This document shows, piece after piece, positions 1 to 7,656 of a stretch of 48,356 bases of DNA. Made by a program: the position numbers and the translations under genes. The notes beneath the pieces are model-generated. The model had not been told where the DNA came from and searched no databases. It saw only the letters and a program-made list of their open reading frames with translations. Source of the DNA: Gillisia sp. (lineage in GTDB: Bacteria > Bacteroidota > Bacteroidia > Flavobacteriales > Flavobacteriaceae); NCBI GenBank assembly GCA_024635655.1, contig JAGXIL010000053.1:1-48356 (forward strand), given 5' to 3'. Each line of letters begins with the position of its first letter. Positions within the stretch are counted from its first letter, which is position 1.

Positions 1-10
1 CCGATTCAGA

Positions 11-46
11 AAAATGCCCTGGGAAAAGATCTCAGGGCATTTTTTC
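11..46 (+). terminator. Rho-independent terminator of a gene left of the window
   Basis: Bases 11-21 are perfectly complementary to 33-43 (core AATGCCCTG / CAGGGCATT), with an 11-nt loop and a run of T after the right arm. The T-run is on the plus strand, so it most likely ends transcription of a plus-strand gene outside the window. The A-run before the left arm may allow bidirectional function. Confidence 0.75.
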
Positions 47-62
47 TTTCTTTCATTTCAGT

Positions 63-70
63 TATCTTTG
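63..70 (+). promoter_or_regulatory. Candidate -7 element (TATCTTTG) for trhO
   Basis: TATCTTTG matches the Bacteroidota -7 consensus TANNTTTG and lies 35 nt upstream of the trhO start, just after a terminator. No clear TTG -33 element is present at the usual spacing, so this is a half-supported promoter. Confidence 0.35.
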
Positions 71-105
71 CAAATAATTTCTTTTAACTTAATCATTGGT
101 ATAGC

Positions 106-1137
106 ATGCAACTGTACAATAAATTAAGCGCTAAAGAAAGAGCAGCTCTTATTGAAGAAGCCGGGGAAGACCGGTTAACTCTTTCTTTTTACGCATACGC
201 CCAAATTGGAAATCCAAAACTATTTAGAAATTATCTATTCATTGCCTGGGACCAAATGGAAGTTCTGGGACGTATTTATATAGCTCACGAAGGTATTAAC
301 GCTCAACTCTCTGTTCCTGCTAAAAGATTTGAAGAATTTAAAAATTTTCTTGATAGTATTTATTTTCTTGAAAATGTTAGGCTCAATATTGCCATTGAGC
401 ACGACCTGAAATCTTTCTTAAAGCTGAAGGTCAAGGTGCGGGATAAAATTGTAGCTGACGGTTTAAATGACAGTACATTTGATGTGACCAACAAAGGGGT
501 GCATCTTGATGCGGAAAGATTTAATGAGATCCTTAATGATCCTGATACAGTGCTGGTTGATATGAGAAACCACTATGAAAGTGAAATTGGACATTTTATA
601 GGTGCTATTACTCCTGATGTGGATACTTTCCGGGATTCTTTGGATATTATTGAGGAAGATCTTAAAGATCACAAAGAAGATAAGAACCTGGTGATGTACT
701 GCACCGGCGGAATTCGCTGTGAAAAAGCCAGTGCATATTACAAGCATAAAGGCTTTAAAAATGTATTTCAGCTGGAAGGCGGAATTATTGAATATGCCCG
801 GCAGGTTGAAAATTTAAAGCTTGAAAACAAATTTTTAGGTAAAAACTTCGTTTTTGATCATAGACGCAGTGAGCGTATTTCACCAGATGTGATCTCAAAT
901 TGCCATCAATGCGGTAAACCTTGTGACACTCACGTGAATTGTGCCAATGAAGCTTGTCATTTATTATTTATTCAATGCGAAGAATGCCGGCAGGCGATGG
1001 ATGAATGTTGTTCAACAAATTGTAAAGAAATTAATGCCTTGCCCTATGAAGATCAAAAGGCATTGCGGAAGGGAATTCCAAACAGCAATAAGATCTTTAA
1101 AAAGGGAAGATCTGAGGTTTTAAAATACAAACAGTAG
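106..1137 (+). CDS. trhO: tRNA uridine(34) 5-hydroxylation rhodanese TrhO
   Basis: The 343-residue product matches the TrhO (YceA/UPF0176) family. TrhO makes 5-hydroxyuridine at wobble position 34 of certain tRNAs in an oxygen-dependent, prephenate-independent route. An N-terminal acylphosphatase-like domain (about residues 20-110) is followed by a rhodanese domain (about 130-235) with the active-site loop CTGGIRC starting at Cys199. A Cys-rich C-terminal segment (about 265-310, several CxxC pairs) is normal for the family and may bind zinc. The ATG at 106 gives the usual family N-terminus. It is the first gene after a terminator and has its own putative -7 element, so it is probably monocistronic. 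Confidence 0.93.
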   Translation: MQLYNKLSAKERAALIEEAGEDRLTLSFYAYAQIGNPKLFRNYLFIAWDQMEVLGRIYIAHEGINAQLSVPAKRFEEFKNFLDSIYFLENVRLNIAIEHDLKSFLKLKVKVRDKIVADGLNDSTFDVTNKGVHLDAERFNEILNDPDTVLVDMRNHYESEIGHFIGAITPDVDTFRDSLDIIEEDLKDHKEDKNLVMYCTGGIRCEKASAYYKHKGFKNVFQLEGGIIEYARQVENLKLENKFLGKNFVFDHRRSERISPDVISNCHQCGKPCDTHVNCANEACHLLFIQCEECRQAMDECCSTNCKEINALPYEDQKALRKGIPNSNKIFKKGRSEVLKYKQ

Positions 1138-1168
1138 GTAGAAAGGTAAAAGAGGGCCTAAACTGTTG

Positions 1169-1185
1169 TACCAATAATATTGGTA
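1169..1185. promoter_or_regulatory. 17-nt perfect palindrome upstream of ricT-like gene (putative operator)
   Basis: TACCAATA and TATTGGTA are perfect 8-bp arms around a single central A. The site lies in the 124-bp gap between trhO and the ricT-gldH-PBP operon. A TTG at 1166-1168 and a TATATTTA at 1184-1191 bracket it like promoter boxes, though their 15-nt spacing is short. This architecture fits a repressor or activator site; the regulator is unknown. Confidence 0.4.
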
Positions 1186-1261
1186 TATTTACCCTTTAGT
1201 AATAATTTTTCAATCAAATTCAACAGATCATGTTTCTGTTAGAATTTTCAATATATAATTT

Positions 1262-2425
1262 ATGGGATGTACGAGTTGCTCGACCGGTAAAGACGGTCAG
1301 CCTAAGGGATGTAAAAATAACGGAACCTGCGGCACAGATGGATGTAACAAGTTAACCGTTTTTGACTGGCTTTCCAATATGGCTTTGCCCAATGGGGCTG
1401 AGGCTTTTGATTGTGTGGAGGTGCGTTTTAAGAACGGAAGAAAACATTTTTTCAAAAATACAGAGAATTTAAGTTTAAGTATAGGGGATGTAGTGGCAAC
1501 AGAAGCCTCTCCCGGGCATGATGTAGGAATTGTAACCTTAACCGGGGAATTGGTACGGGTGCAAATGAAGAAGAAGAAAGTTACCCGTGATAGTGAAGAA
1601 GTACTTAAAATATATCGTAAAGCTTCGCAGCGGGACATAGATGTTTGGCAGGAAGCAAGGGATAAGGAAGATAAAATGAAAGTAAGGGCGCGGGAAATTG
1701 CCATAAGGCTGGACCTGCGTATGAAAATAAGCGATATTGAATTTCAGGGTGACGGTTCTAAAGCTACTTTTTATTATACTGCTGAAGAGCGTGTAGATTT
1801 TAGACAGCTTATCAAGGAATTTGCGAGGGAATTTAACACGCGAATTGAGATGCGTCAAATTGGTTTTCGACAGGAAGCCGCCCGTCTGGGAGGTATTGGT
1901 TCCTGCGGAAGGGAATTGTGTTGCTCCACCTGGTTAACAGATTTCAGGTCAGTAAACACCTCGGCGGCGCGTTACCAGCAATTATCACTAAATCCTCAAA
2001 AACTTGCAGGGCAGTGTGGTAAACTGAAGTGTTGTTTAAACTACGAATTGGACACCTATCTGGATGCATTAAAAGCTTTCCCCAAAACAGAAGAAAAATT
2101 ACACACTAAAAAAGGTACTGCAGTTTGCCAGAAAATCGATATTTTTCAGGGCTTTCTTTGGTATGCTTATGAAGGTGACTGGATGAACTGGCACAAATTA
2201 AGTGCAGAGCAGGCAAACAAAGTAATTGCGGCCAATGCAAATAAAGAAACGGTGGCGAGTCTTGAAGAATATGAAACCCTTGCTGAAGTTGATGAGAAAC
2301 TTAAGTCAGATTTCAATAATGTTGTTGGCCAGGATAGCTTAACGCGTTTTGATACTCCAAAAAGTAGCGGTAAAAAAAGGCGCAAGAACAAAAAACGCAA
2401 AGGAAATCCGTCGAAAAATGCATAG
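1262..2425 (+). CDS. ricT: PSP1 domain protein, RicT/YaaT-like
   Basis: The 387-residue protein has a PSP1 domain, as in Bacillus subtilis RicT (YaaT), which works with RicA and RicF as an Fe-S-containing complex affecting RNA processing and development. The conserved Cys-rich core motifs GSCGRELCCS and GQCGKLKCC are visible at about residues 219-260. An N-terminal Cys cluster (C3, C6, C17, C23, C28) and a Lys/Arg-rich tail (residues 370-387) lie outside the core. The stop overlaps the gldH start by 8 nt, so the two are likely translationally coupled. The role in Bacteroidota is not established; the symbol reflects family membership only. Confidence 0.82.
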   Translation: MGCTSCSTGKDGQPKGCKNNGTCGTDGCNKLTVFDWLSNMALPNGAEAFDCVEVRFKNGRKHFFKNTENLSLSIGDVVATEASPGHDVGIVTLTGELVRVQMKKKKVTRDSEEVLKIYRKASQRDIDVWQEARDKEDKMKVRAREIAIRLDLRMKISDIEFQGDGSKATFYYTAEERVDFRQLIKEFAREFNTRIEMRQIGFRQEAARLGGIGSCGRELCCSTWLTDFRSVNTSAARYQQLSLNPQKLAGQCGKLKCCLNYELDTYLDALKAFPKTEEKLHTKKGTAVCQKIDIFQGFLWYAYEGDWMNWHKLSAEQANKVIAANANKETVASLEEYETLAEVDEKLKSDFNNVVGQDSLTRFDTPKSSGKKRRKNKKRKGNPSKNA

Positions 2426-2906
2426 ATTGTTCTTTCCGGTTGTTTTTATACTTGGAATGTTATTGGGTTCCTGTGATTCAGATCGGGTATATGACGAATA
2501 CGAATCTATTCCCAACTCATGGAATAAAGATTCGGTAATAACGTTTAATCTTCCACAAATAGATTCTCTACAGAGCTATAACTTGTTTTGGAACATTCGA
2601 AATAACAGCGAATTTGGCTATAGTAATATATTTCTAATAGCACAGATCCAGTTCCCTGAGGGGAAAGTGATCACAGATACTCTGGAATATCAAATGGCTC
2701 GTCCCGATGGGCAATGGCTTGGCACAGGATTTGGAGATGTGAAGGAAAATAAACTTTGGTATAAAGAACAGGTGAGATTTGACGAGCCTGGTGAGTATAA
2801 GATATCCGTACAGCACGCCATGAGAAAAAGTGGAAGTGAGAAGGGTATTGAAAATCTCGAAGGGATCACCCAGGTAGGTTTGAGAATAGAAGATACCCAA
2901 AATTAA
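2418..2906 (+). CDS. gldH: Gliding motility lipoprotein GldH
   Basis: The 162-residue product starts at the ATG at 2418, which gives a lipoprotein signal peptide with lipobox LLGSC (Cys about residue 18); an upstream in-frame ATG at 2349 would bury this signal and is rejected. The mature sequence resembles GldH, a lipoprotein needed for gliding in Flavobacterium johnsoniae and linked to the envelope machinery associated with the type IX secretion system. It overlaps the ricT-like gene by 8 nt and is followed 13 nt later by a class A penicillin-binding protein. This gene order recurs in flavobacteria and suggests a link to envelope assembly. Confidence 0.87.
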   Translation: MHRLFFPVVFILGMLLGSCDSDRVYDEYESIPNSWNKDSVITFNLPQIDSLQSYNLFWNIRNNSEFGYSNIFLIAQIQFPEGKVITDTLEYQMARPDGQWLGTGFGDVKENKLWYKEQVRFDEPGEYKISVQHAMRKSGSEKGIENLEGITQVGLRIEDTQN

Positions 2907-2919
2907 TGTAATTACACGT

Positions 2920-5229
2920 ATGGCTAACCCCACTAAAAAATCAAAAAAGCAACCTTCGGGCTTTAGAAAATATATTGTTGGTTTCTGGACCCTTTTCGGA
3001 GTAGGAATTCTGTTGATTGTCTTTTTATTTCTCCTCGCAGGATGGGGGGCATTTGGAAAGATGCCTAAATTTGAAGAGCTTGAAAATCCCGAGACCAATC
3101 TTGCTACCGAGATATTCTCTTCAGACGGGCAAACCTTGGGTAAATACTACAATGAGAACCGAACTCCTATTATATACGATGATCTTCCAGACCATCTTGT
3201 GCAGGCCCTTGTAGCTACAGAAGATGAGCGGTTTTACAAACACGCGGGTATAGATCCAAAAGGAACCATGCGGGCTGCCGTTTATCTGGGCGAAAGAGGA
3301 GGAGCAAGTACTATTCCTCAACAGTTGGCAAAATTGCTGTTTACGCAGGATGTCTCACAAAATTTTGCAGGCCGGGTGCTTCAGAAATTCAAAGAATGGA
3401 TCATTGCTATTCGCCTGGAACGGCAATACACCAAGGAGGAGATCATAACCATGTATTTCAATAAGTACGATTTTGTTTATCAGGCGGTAGGAATAAGGTC
3501 TGCAGCCAAGATCTACTTTGATAAAGAGGCAAAAGATCTGAATGTTGAAGAATCTGCCGTGCTGGTGGGAATGTTGGTCAATGCAGCATATTATAATCCG
3601 GTACGCCGGCCGGAGCTGGTTGAGCAGCGCCGCAACGTGGTATTGTCTCAAATGGAAAAAAATGGTTTTCTTACTGAAGAAGAAGAAGATTCCCTGCAGG
3701 CGATTCCTATGAATATTACCTTTACACCTCAGGGTCATGATGAAGGGATAGCAACCTACTTCCGGGTGTATCTTCAGGGTTTTATGAGAGACTGGATCAA
3801 AAAGAATCCTAAGCCAGATGGTAGTGATTACAACATATACCGGGATGGACTTAAGATCTACACAAGTATTGATTCCCGTATGCAAAAGTATGCTGAGGAG
3901 GCTGTAACCATGCACATGTCCAATCTCCAAAAGGAATTTGACAATCAAAATAAAAACAACAAAACCGCCCCATTCCGGGATATTTCTGTTGATGAGGTAG
4001 AAAGCATCATTAATAGCTCAATGAAAGTTTCAGACCGGTGGAAAAAAATGGAAGCCCAGGGGAAATCAAATGATGAAATAATTGCTTCGTTTAAAAAAGA
4101 AACTCCTATGCGGGTTTTTAGCTGGAGTGGAATAAAGGACACATTAATGACTCCCAGGGATTCGATCCTGTACTATAAATCCTTTTTAAATACCGGAATG
4201 ATGTCTATGACCCCTCAAACCGGGGAAGTCAAAGCCTGGGTGGGAGGTATTAATTTCAAGCATTTCAAGTACGAGCATGTGAAACAGGGAAAAAGACAGG
4301 TTGGTTCAACCTTCAAACCTTTTATCTATGCAACTGCAATAGATCAGCTAAAACTTTCACCTTGCGATACCTTACCCCGAAGCCACTATACTATAGAATC
4401 CGGAAGAATGGGAGCTCAAAATGACTGGTCTCCAAGGAACAGTGATGGGAAATATGAAGGGATGATGACGCTGAAATCTGCACTGGCACAATCTGTAAAT
4501 ACAATTAGCGCCCGTTTAATAGGAAAAACCGGCCCCGGCCCTGTAATAGAAATGTTAAAGAATTTAGGGGTAGAAACAAAAGATATCCCTAATGTTCCTT
4601 CTATTGCTTTAGGAACTGCAGATATGAGTGTATTTGAAATGGTCTCTGCCTACAGCACTTTTGTTAATGAAGGAGTTCACGTGAAACCTGTTATTGTCAC
4701 TCGTATAGAAGATAAAAACGGAACCATTCTATATCAGCACACTCCTCAAACCAAGGATGTACTAAGTAAGGAAACCGCCTACGTGACCGTGAATTTGATG
4801 GAAGGAGTTACACAGGGTGGTTCAGGTACCCGTTTGAGAGGAACCTGGGCGGGAGAGCAGGATCTTTATAAACGCGCAATAACCGGTTATCCTTATGACT
4901 TTAAAAATCCAATTGCCGGAAAAACCGGTACTACTCAAAATCAAAGTGATGGTTGGTTTATGGGAATGGTTCCTAACCTGGTGACCGGAGTATGGGTTGG
5001 AGGAGAAGACAGAGCAGTACATTTTCCGGGAATTACCTATGGACAGGGAGCTACAATGGCGCTTCCAATTTGGGGGATCTATATGAAAAAAGTATATGAA
5101 GACGGTAGTTTGGATGTCTCTTCCGGGGACTTCCCAAGACCGGATAACCTTTCCATTGAAACAAACTGTAGTAACTATAACAGATTTGATAGACGGGATC
5201 AGGGGATTCCTGATGAGTTGGAATTTTAA
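2920..5229 (+). CDS. mrcA: Class A penicillin-binding protein 1A (transglycosylase/transpeptidase)
   Basis: This 769-residue bifunctional peptidoglycan synthase has a short cytoplasmic N-terminus, one membrane anchor (about residues 20-45) and periplasmic domains. The GT51 glycosyltransferase domain (about 60-240) has the catalytic motif EDERFYKHAG with Glu101, and GASTIPQQLAK. The transpeptidase domain has all three motifs: SxxK at S463-K466 (GSTFKPF), SxN at S525-N527 and KTGTT from K668. The length is normal for Bacteroidota PBP1A. It follows gldH by 13 nt and probably ends the ricT-gldH-PBP operon. It polymerises and cross-links glycan strands in the periplasm. Confidence 0.95.
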   Translation: MANPTKKSKKQPSGFRKYIVGFWTLFGVGILLIVFLFLLAGWGAFGKMPKFEELENPETNLATEIFSSDGQTLGKYYNENRTPIIYDDLPDHLVQALVATEDERFYKHAGIDPKGTMRAAVYLGERGGASTIPQQLAKLLFTQDVSQNFAGRVLQKFKEWIIAIRLERQYTKEEIITMYFNKYDFVYQAVGIRSAAKIYFDKEAKDLNVEESAVLVGMLVNAAYYNPVRRPELVEQRRNVVLSQMEKNGFLTEEEEDSLQAIPMNITFTPQGHDEGIATYFRVYLQGFMRDWIKKNPKPDGSDYNIYRDGLKIYTSIDSRMQKYAEEAVTMHMSNLQKEFDNQNKNNKTAPFRDISVDEVESIINSSMKVSDRWKKMEAQGKSNDEIIASFKKETPMRVFSWSGIKDTLMTPRDSILYYKSFLNTGMMSMTPQTGEVKAWVGGINFKHFKYEHVKQGKRQVGSTFKPFIYATAIDQLKLSPCDTLPRSHYTIESGRMGAQNDWSPRNSDGKYEGMMTLKSALAQSVNTISARLIGKTGPGPVIEMLKNLGVETKDIPNVPSIALGTADMSVFEMVSAYSTFVNEGVHVKPVIVTRIEDKNGTILYQHTPQTKDVLSKETAYVTVNLMEGVTQGGSGTRLRGTWAGEQDLYKRAITGYPYDFKNPIAGKTGTTQNQSDGWFMGMVPNLVTGVWVGGEDRAVHFPGITYGQGATMALPIWGIYMKKVYEDGSLDVSSGDFPRPDNLSIETNCSNYNRFDRRDQGIPDELEF

Positions 5230-5292
5230 TTAGCTATAAGTCGCAGTTAAATTCCCTTCCTGAAAACGTTGTAGTAAGATCAAACTTTTTGT

Positions 5293-5313
5293 AAATTTCG
5301 CAAAACGAAATTT
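5293..5313. promoter_or_regulatory. Inverted repeat directly before the scoA start codon
   Basis: AAATTTCG (5293-5300) and CGAAATTT (5306-5313) form a perfect 8-bp inverted repeat with a 5-nt CAAAA spacer, ending 2 nt before the scoA ATG. It overlaps a -7-like TAAATTTC (5292-5299) that has a TTG at 5269-5271. It could be an operator over the promoter or a hairpin that hides the ribosome-binding region. No T-run follows, so it is not a typical terminator. Confidence 0.4.
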
Positions 5314-5315
5314 CA

Positions 5316-6014
5316 ATGATCAAAAAAACGGTTAGCAACGTACAGGAAGCTGTAGAGGGAGTGCATGACGGAATGACTTTTATGTTAGGGGGCTTTGGCC
5401 TTAGTGGGATTCCCGAGAATGCAATTTCAGAGCTGGTAAAACTCAATCTAAAAGAGCTTACCTGTATCTCCAATAATGCAGGCGTAGATGATTTTGGGCT
5501 TGGCCTATTACTTCACAAAAAACAGATCAAAAAAATGGTTTCCTCCTATGTAGGAGAAAATGCCGAATTTGAGCGTCAGATGCTCAGCGGTGAGCTTGAT
5601 GTGGAATTGACCCCACAGGGCACTCTGGCGGCAAAATGCCAGGCAGCCCAACAAGGCTTCCCCGCAGTATATACTCCTGCCGGATTTGGAACAGAAGTAG
5701 CTGAAGGAAAAGAAACCCGCGAATTTGACGGAAAAATGTACGTTCTGGAAGAAGCATATAAAGCCGATTTTGCCTTTGTAAAGGCATGGAAAGGTGATGA
5801 AGCCGGAAACCTTATCTTTAAAGGAACTGCCCGAAATTTCAATCCTCTTATGTGTGGTGCCGCCACTATTACCGTTGCTGAAGTTGAAGAACTGGTAAAG
5901 CCGGGAGAATTGGATCCTAATCACATTCATATTCCGGGAATATTCGTTCAGCGTATTTTTCAGGGGAAGGACTATGAGAAGAGGATTGAGCAAAGGACGG
6001 TGAGGGAAAGATGA
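5316..6014 (+). CDS. scoA: 3-oxoacid CoA-transferase, subunit A
   Basis: The 232-residue protein is the alpha subunit of a succinyl-CoA:3-oxoacid (acetoacetate) CoA-transferase, which moves CoA between succinyl-CoA and acetoacetate in ketone-body and short-chain fatty acid catabolism. The family signature [18 protein letters not shown] is at about residues 19-36. The cognate subunit B is encoded at 6447-7103. The two genes are normally almost contiguous; here 432 nt separate them and hold a decayed four-helix-bundle gene. The C-terminus (residues 225-232, RTVRER) runs right up to the inverted repeat that bounds the insertion, so the last residues may have been altered. Confidence 0.9.
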   Translation: MIKKTVSNVQEAVEGVHDGMTFMLGGFGLSGIPENAISELVKLNLKELTCISNNAGVDDFGLGLLLHKKQIKKMVSSYVGENAEFERQMLSGELDVELTPQGTLAAKCQAAQQGFPAVYTPAGFGTEVAEGKETREFDGKMYVLEEAYKADFAFVKAWKGDEAGNLIFKGTARNFNPLMCGAATITVAEVEELVKPGELDPNHIHIPGIFVQRIFQGKDYEKRIEQRTVRER

Positions 6015-6024
6015 TTTGAAGATT
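6014..6024 (+). repeat. Left arm of 11-bp inverted repeat bounding the IVP-like insert
   Basis: ATTTGAAGATT at 6014-6024 is the exact reverse complement of AATCTTCAAAT at 6429-6439. The two arms enclose the four-helix-bundle pseudogene. The left arm begins on the last base of the scoA stop codon. AT-rich repeats of this kind can arise by chance, so confidence in their being element ends is moderate. Confidence 0.5.
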
Positions 6025-6047
6025 GGCTAATCTGAAAATTGAAAATC

Positions 6048-6400
6048 ATGAGAGATGATAAAGAAAATCTTATCGTTACGAAAACCTTCGCCTTTGCTTT
6101 AGAAGCTATAGATTGTTCTGAAAAGCTAAGGTATCTTCATAAATATCAAATGGCGTCTCAACTATTAAGAGTGGAACTTCAATAGGAGCAAACACTTCTG
6201 AAGCTCAGAATGCGGAGAGTAATGCAGATTTTATTAATAAATATAAGATAGCAGCCAAAGAAGCAGATGAAACAAATTACTGGTTAAAACTTTGTAAGGC
6301 TTCTCCTCATTATCCAGATCCGACAGACGTCATGGCTACTAATCTTAAAGAAAATAATTTAATAATTTCAAAAATTATAAGCAGTAGTAAAAAGCGTTAA
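6048..6400 (+). pseudogene. Frameshifted four helix bundle protein (S23/IVP family)
   Basis: From the ATG at 6048 the reading frame encodes MRDDKENLIVTKTFAFALEA and runs to MASQLLR, then reaches a stop at 6183. Shifting frame at about 6170 continues the same family with SGTSIGANTSEAQNAES, KIAAKEADETNYW and a terminal SKIISSSKKR, ending in TAA at 6398-6400. Together the halves make a complete protein of about 117 residues of the four-helix-bundle family (23S rRNA intervening-sequence protein, S23/IVP), so a single-base deletion near 6168-6172 has broken it. A sequencing error cannot be excluded. The gene lies between the two CoA-transferase subunit genes, inside an 11-bp inverted repeat. Confidence 0.8.
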
Positions 6401-6428
6401 TAATAATTTTCAAATCACCACAATTTCA

Positions 6429-6439
6429 AATCTTCAAAT
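6429..6439 (-). repeat. Right arm of 11-bp inverted repeat bounding the IVP-like insert
   Basis: AATCTTCAAAT is the reverse complement of the left arm at 6014-6024 and ends 7 nt before the scoB start. The flanking AT-rich text (TTTTCAAATC, AATTTCAAAT) also partly mirrors the sequence left of the pseudogene. Confidence 0.5.
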
Positions 6440-6446
6440 TAAAAAC

Positions 6447-7103
6447 ATGTTAGATAAAAACGGAATAGCGAAACGTATCGCAAAGGAAGTAAAGGATGGA
6501 TACTATGTCAACCTTGGGATTGGAATACCCACCCTGGTCGCAAATTATGTTCGGGATGATATCGAGGTGGAATTCCAAAGCGAGAACGGAATATTGGGAA
6601 TGGGGCCTTTTCCATTTGAAGGGGAAGAAGATGCCGATCTTATCAACGCTGGAAAACAAACCATTACTGCCCTGCCCGGAGCCAGTTTTTTTGATTCGGC
6701 TATGAGCTTTGGGATGATTCGGGGACAACACGTTGACCTCACCATTTTAGGTGCTATGGAAGTCGCAGAAAATGGAGATATAGCCAATTGGAAGATTCCG
6801 GGAAAAATGGTGAAGGGTATGGGGGGAGCTATGGATCTGGTGGCTTCAGCAGAAAATATTATTGTAGCCATGATGCACACCAACAGGGCAGGGGAGTCAA
6901 AGCTGCTAAAAAGGTGTTCTCTGCCTCTGACGGGAGTAGGCTGTGTAACAAAAATTGTAACTGAACTCGCAGTAATCGAGGTAACAAATAAAGGTTTTAA
7001 ATTACTGGAACGTGCTCCCGGAGTAACAGTAGAGCAAATTCGGAATGCTACGGAAGGAACCTTGATCGTGGAAGGAGATATTCCTGAAATGCAATTGAAC
7101 TAA
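6447..7103 (+). CDS. scoB: 3-oxoacid CoA-transferase, subunit B
   Basis: The 218-residue beta subunit of the CoA-transferase has the family motif GIGIPTLVANY (residues 24-34) and the catalytic SENG motif with Glu46, the residue that forms the glutamyl-CoA thioester intermediate in this family. It pairs with the subunit A gene upstream. If the intervening pseudogene carries no promoter or terminator, both are read from the scoA promoter. A bidirectional terminator follows at 7121-7161. Confidence 0.92.
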   Translation: MLDKNGIAKRIAKEVKDGYYVNLGIGIPTLVANYVRDDIEVEFQSENGILGMGPFPFEGEEDADLINAGKQTITALPGASFFDSAMSFGMIRGQHVDLTILGAMEVAENGDIANWKIPGKMVKGMGGAMDLVASAENIIVAMMHTNRAGESKLLKRCSLPLTGVGCVTKIVTELAVIEVTNKGFKLLERAPGVTVEQIRNATEGTLIVEGDIPEMQLN

Positions 7104-7120
7104 GGAAATTACTTGTAATT

Positions 7121-7161
7121 AAAATGAGGTAAGAGAAAATTCACTTCCCTTACCTCATTTT
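7121..7161. terminator. Bidirectional terminator between scoB and the DUF6616 gene
   Basis: AAAATGAGGTAAG (7121-7133) and CTTACCTCATTTT (7149-7161) form a perfect 13-bp stem with a 15-nt loop. A-runs on the left and T-runs on the right allow it to end both scoB (plus) and the converging gene at 7180-7542 (minus). Confidence 0.75.
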
Positions 7162-7179
7162 AATTTCTAATTTATCTTA

Positions 7180-7542
7180 TTATTCTATAATAGAAGTAGA
7201 TTGTTTCTCAAGATTTATTAAATTCTCAATGGCATTGTTAAGCGGAATGATCTTACCCCTGGCATTCACCTGAGAAAAATAGTCATGCCAACCGGAATCT
7301 GCCACTGCCCGTTCCAGCTTTTCAACAAGGTCTATGGATGGAATCTTCCAGACCGCCATATACCGGTAGTCACTTCGGTAAGGGGTGTGCTCATCATTCA
7401 TCGCCCATCCCGTTACTTCCACCCCGGCATTCATTAATTGTTCGATCCCTGCTCCTGCTTTGTTAAAAAAATCGGCTCTATCTTCTTTTGAAAGATCCAT
7501 CCACTTTTGCGTTACATTCCATAATTCTACATACAAATACAT
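7180..7542 (-). CDS. DUF6616 family protein
   Basis: This 120-residue soluble protein begins MYLYVELWNVTQKWMDL and has no signal peptide or membrane segment. The pattern (an aromatic-rich first strand, GVEVTGWAMND, then YMAVWKIPS and GWHDYFSQVNARG) matches my recollection of the small DUF6616 family, which looks like a ferredoxin-like/dimeric alpha-beta barrel fold. The function is unknown. It is a single gene on the minus strand that converges on scoB across a shared terminator. Confidence 0.65.
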   Translation of the reverse strand: MYLYVELWNVTQKWMDLSKEDRADFFNKAGAGIEQLMNAGVEVTGWAMNDEHTPYRSDYRYMAVWKIPSIDLVEKLERAVADSGWHDYFSQVNARGKIIPLNNAIENLINLEKQSTSIIE

Positions 7543-7656
7543 AATTTTTAATTTTATTGGTTAGAGACAAATGTCTTTCCTAAAGATAGCAAATAATTGA
7601 AAATGAGAATAATGAATGTCTGCGGATTTTAACAGGCACTCATGAACCAACATATT

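Noticed and set aside
463..747. Minus-strand ORF of 94 codons inside trhO, and similar long opposite-strand frames inside other genes
   Set aside because: They lie fully within strongly supported genes and show no family-like sequence, signal or ribosome-binding site.
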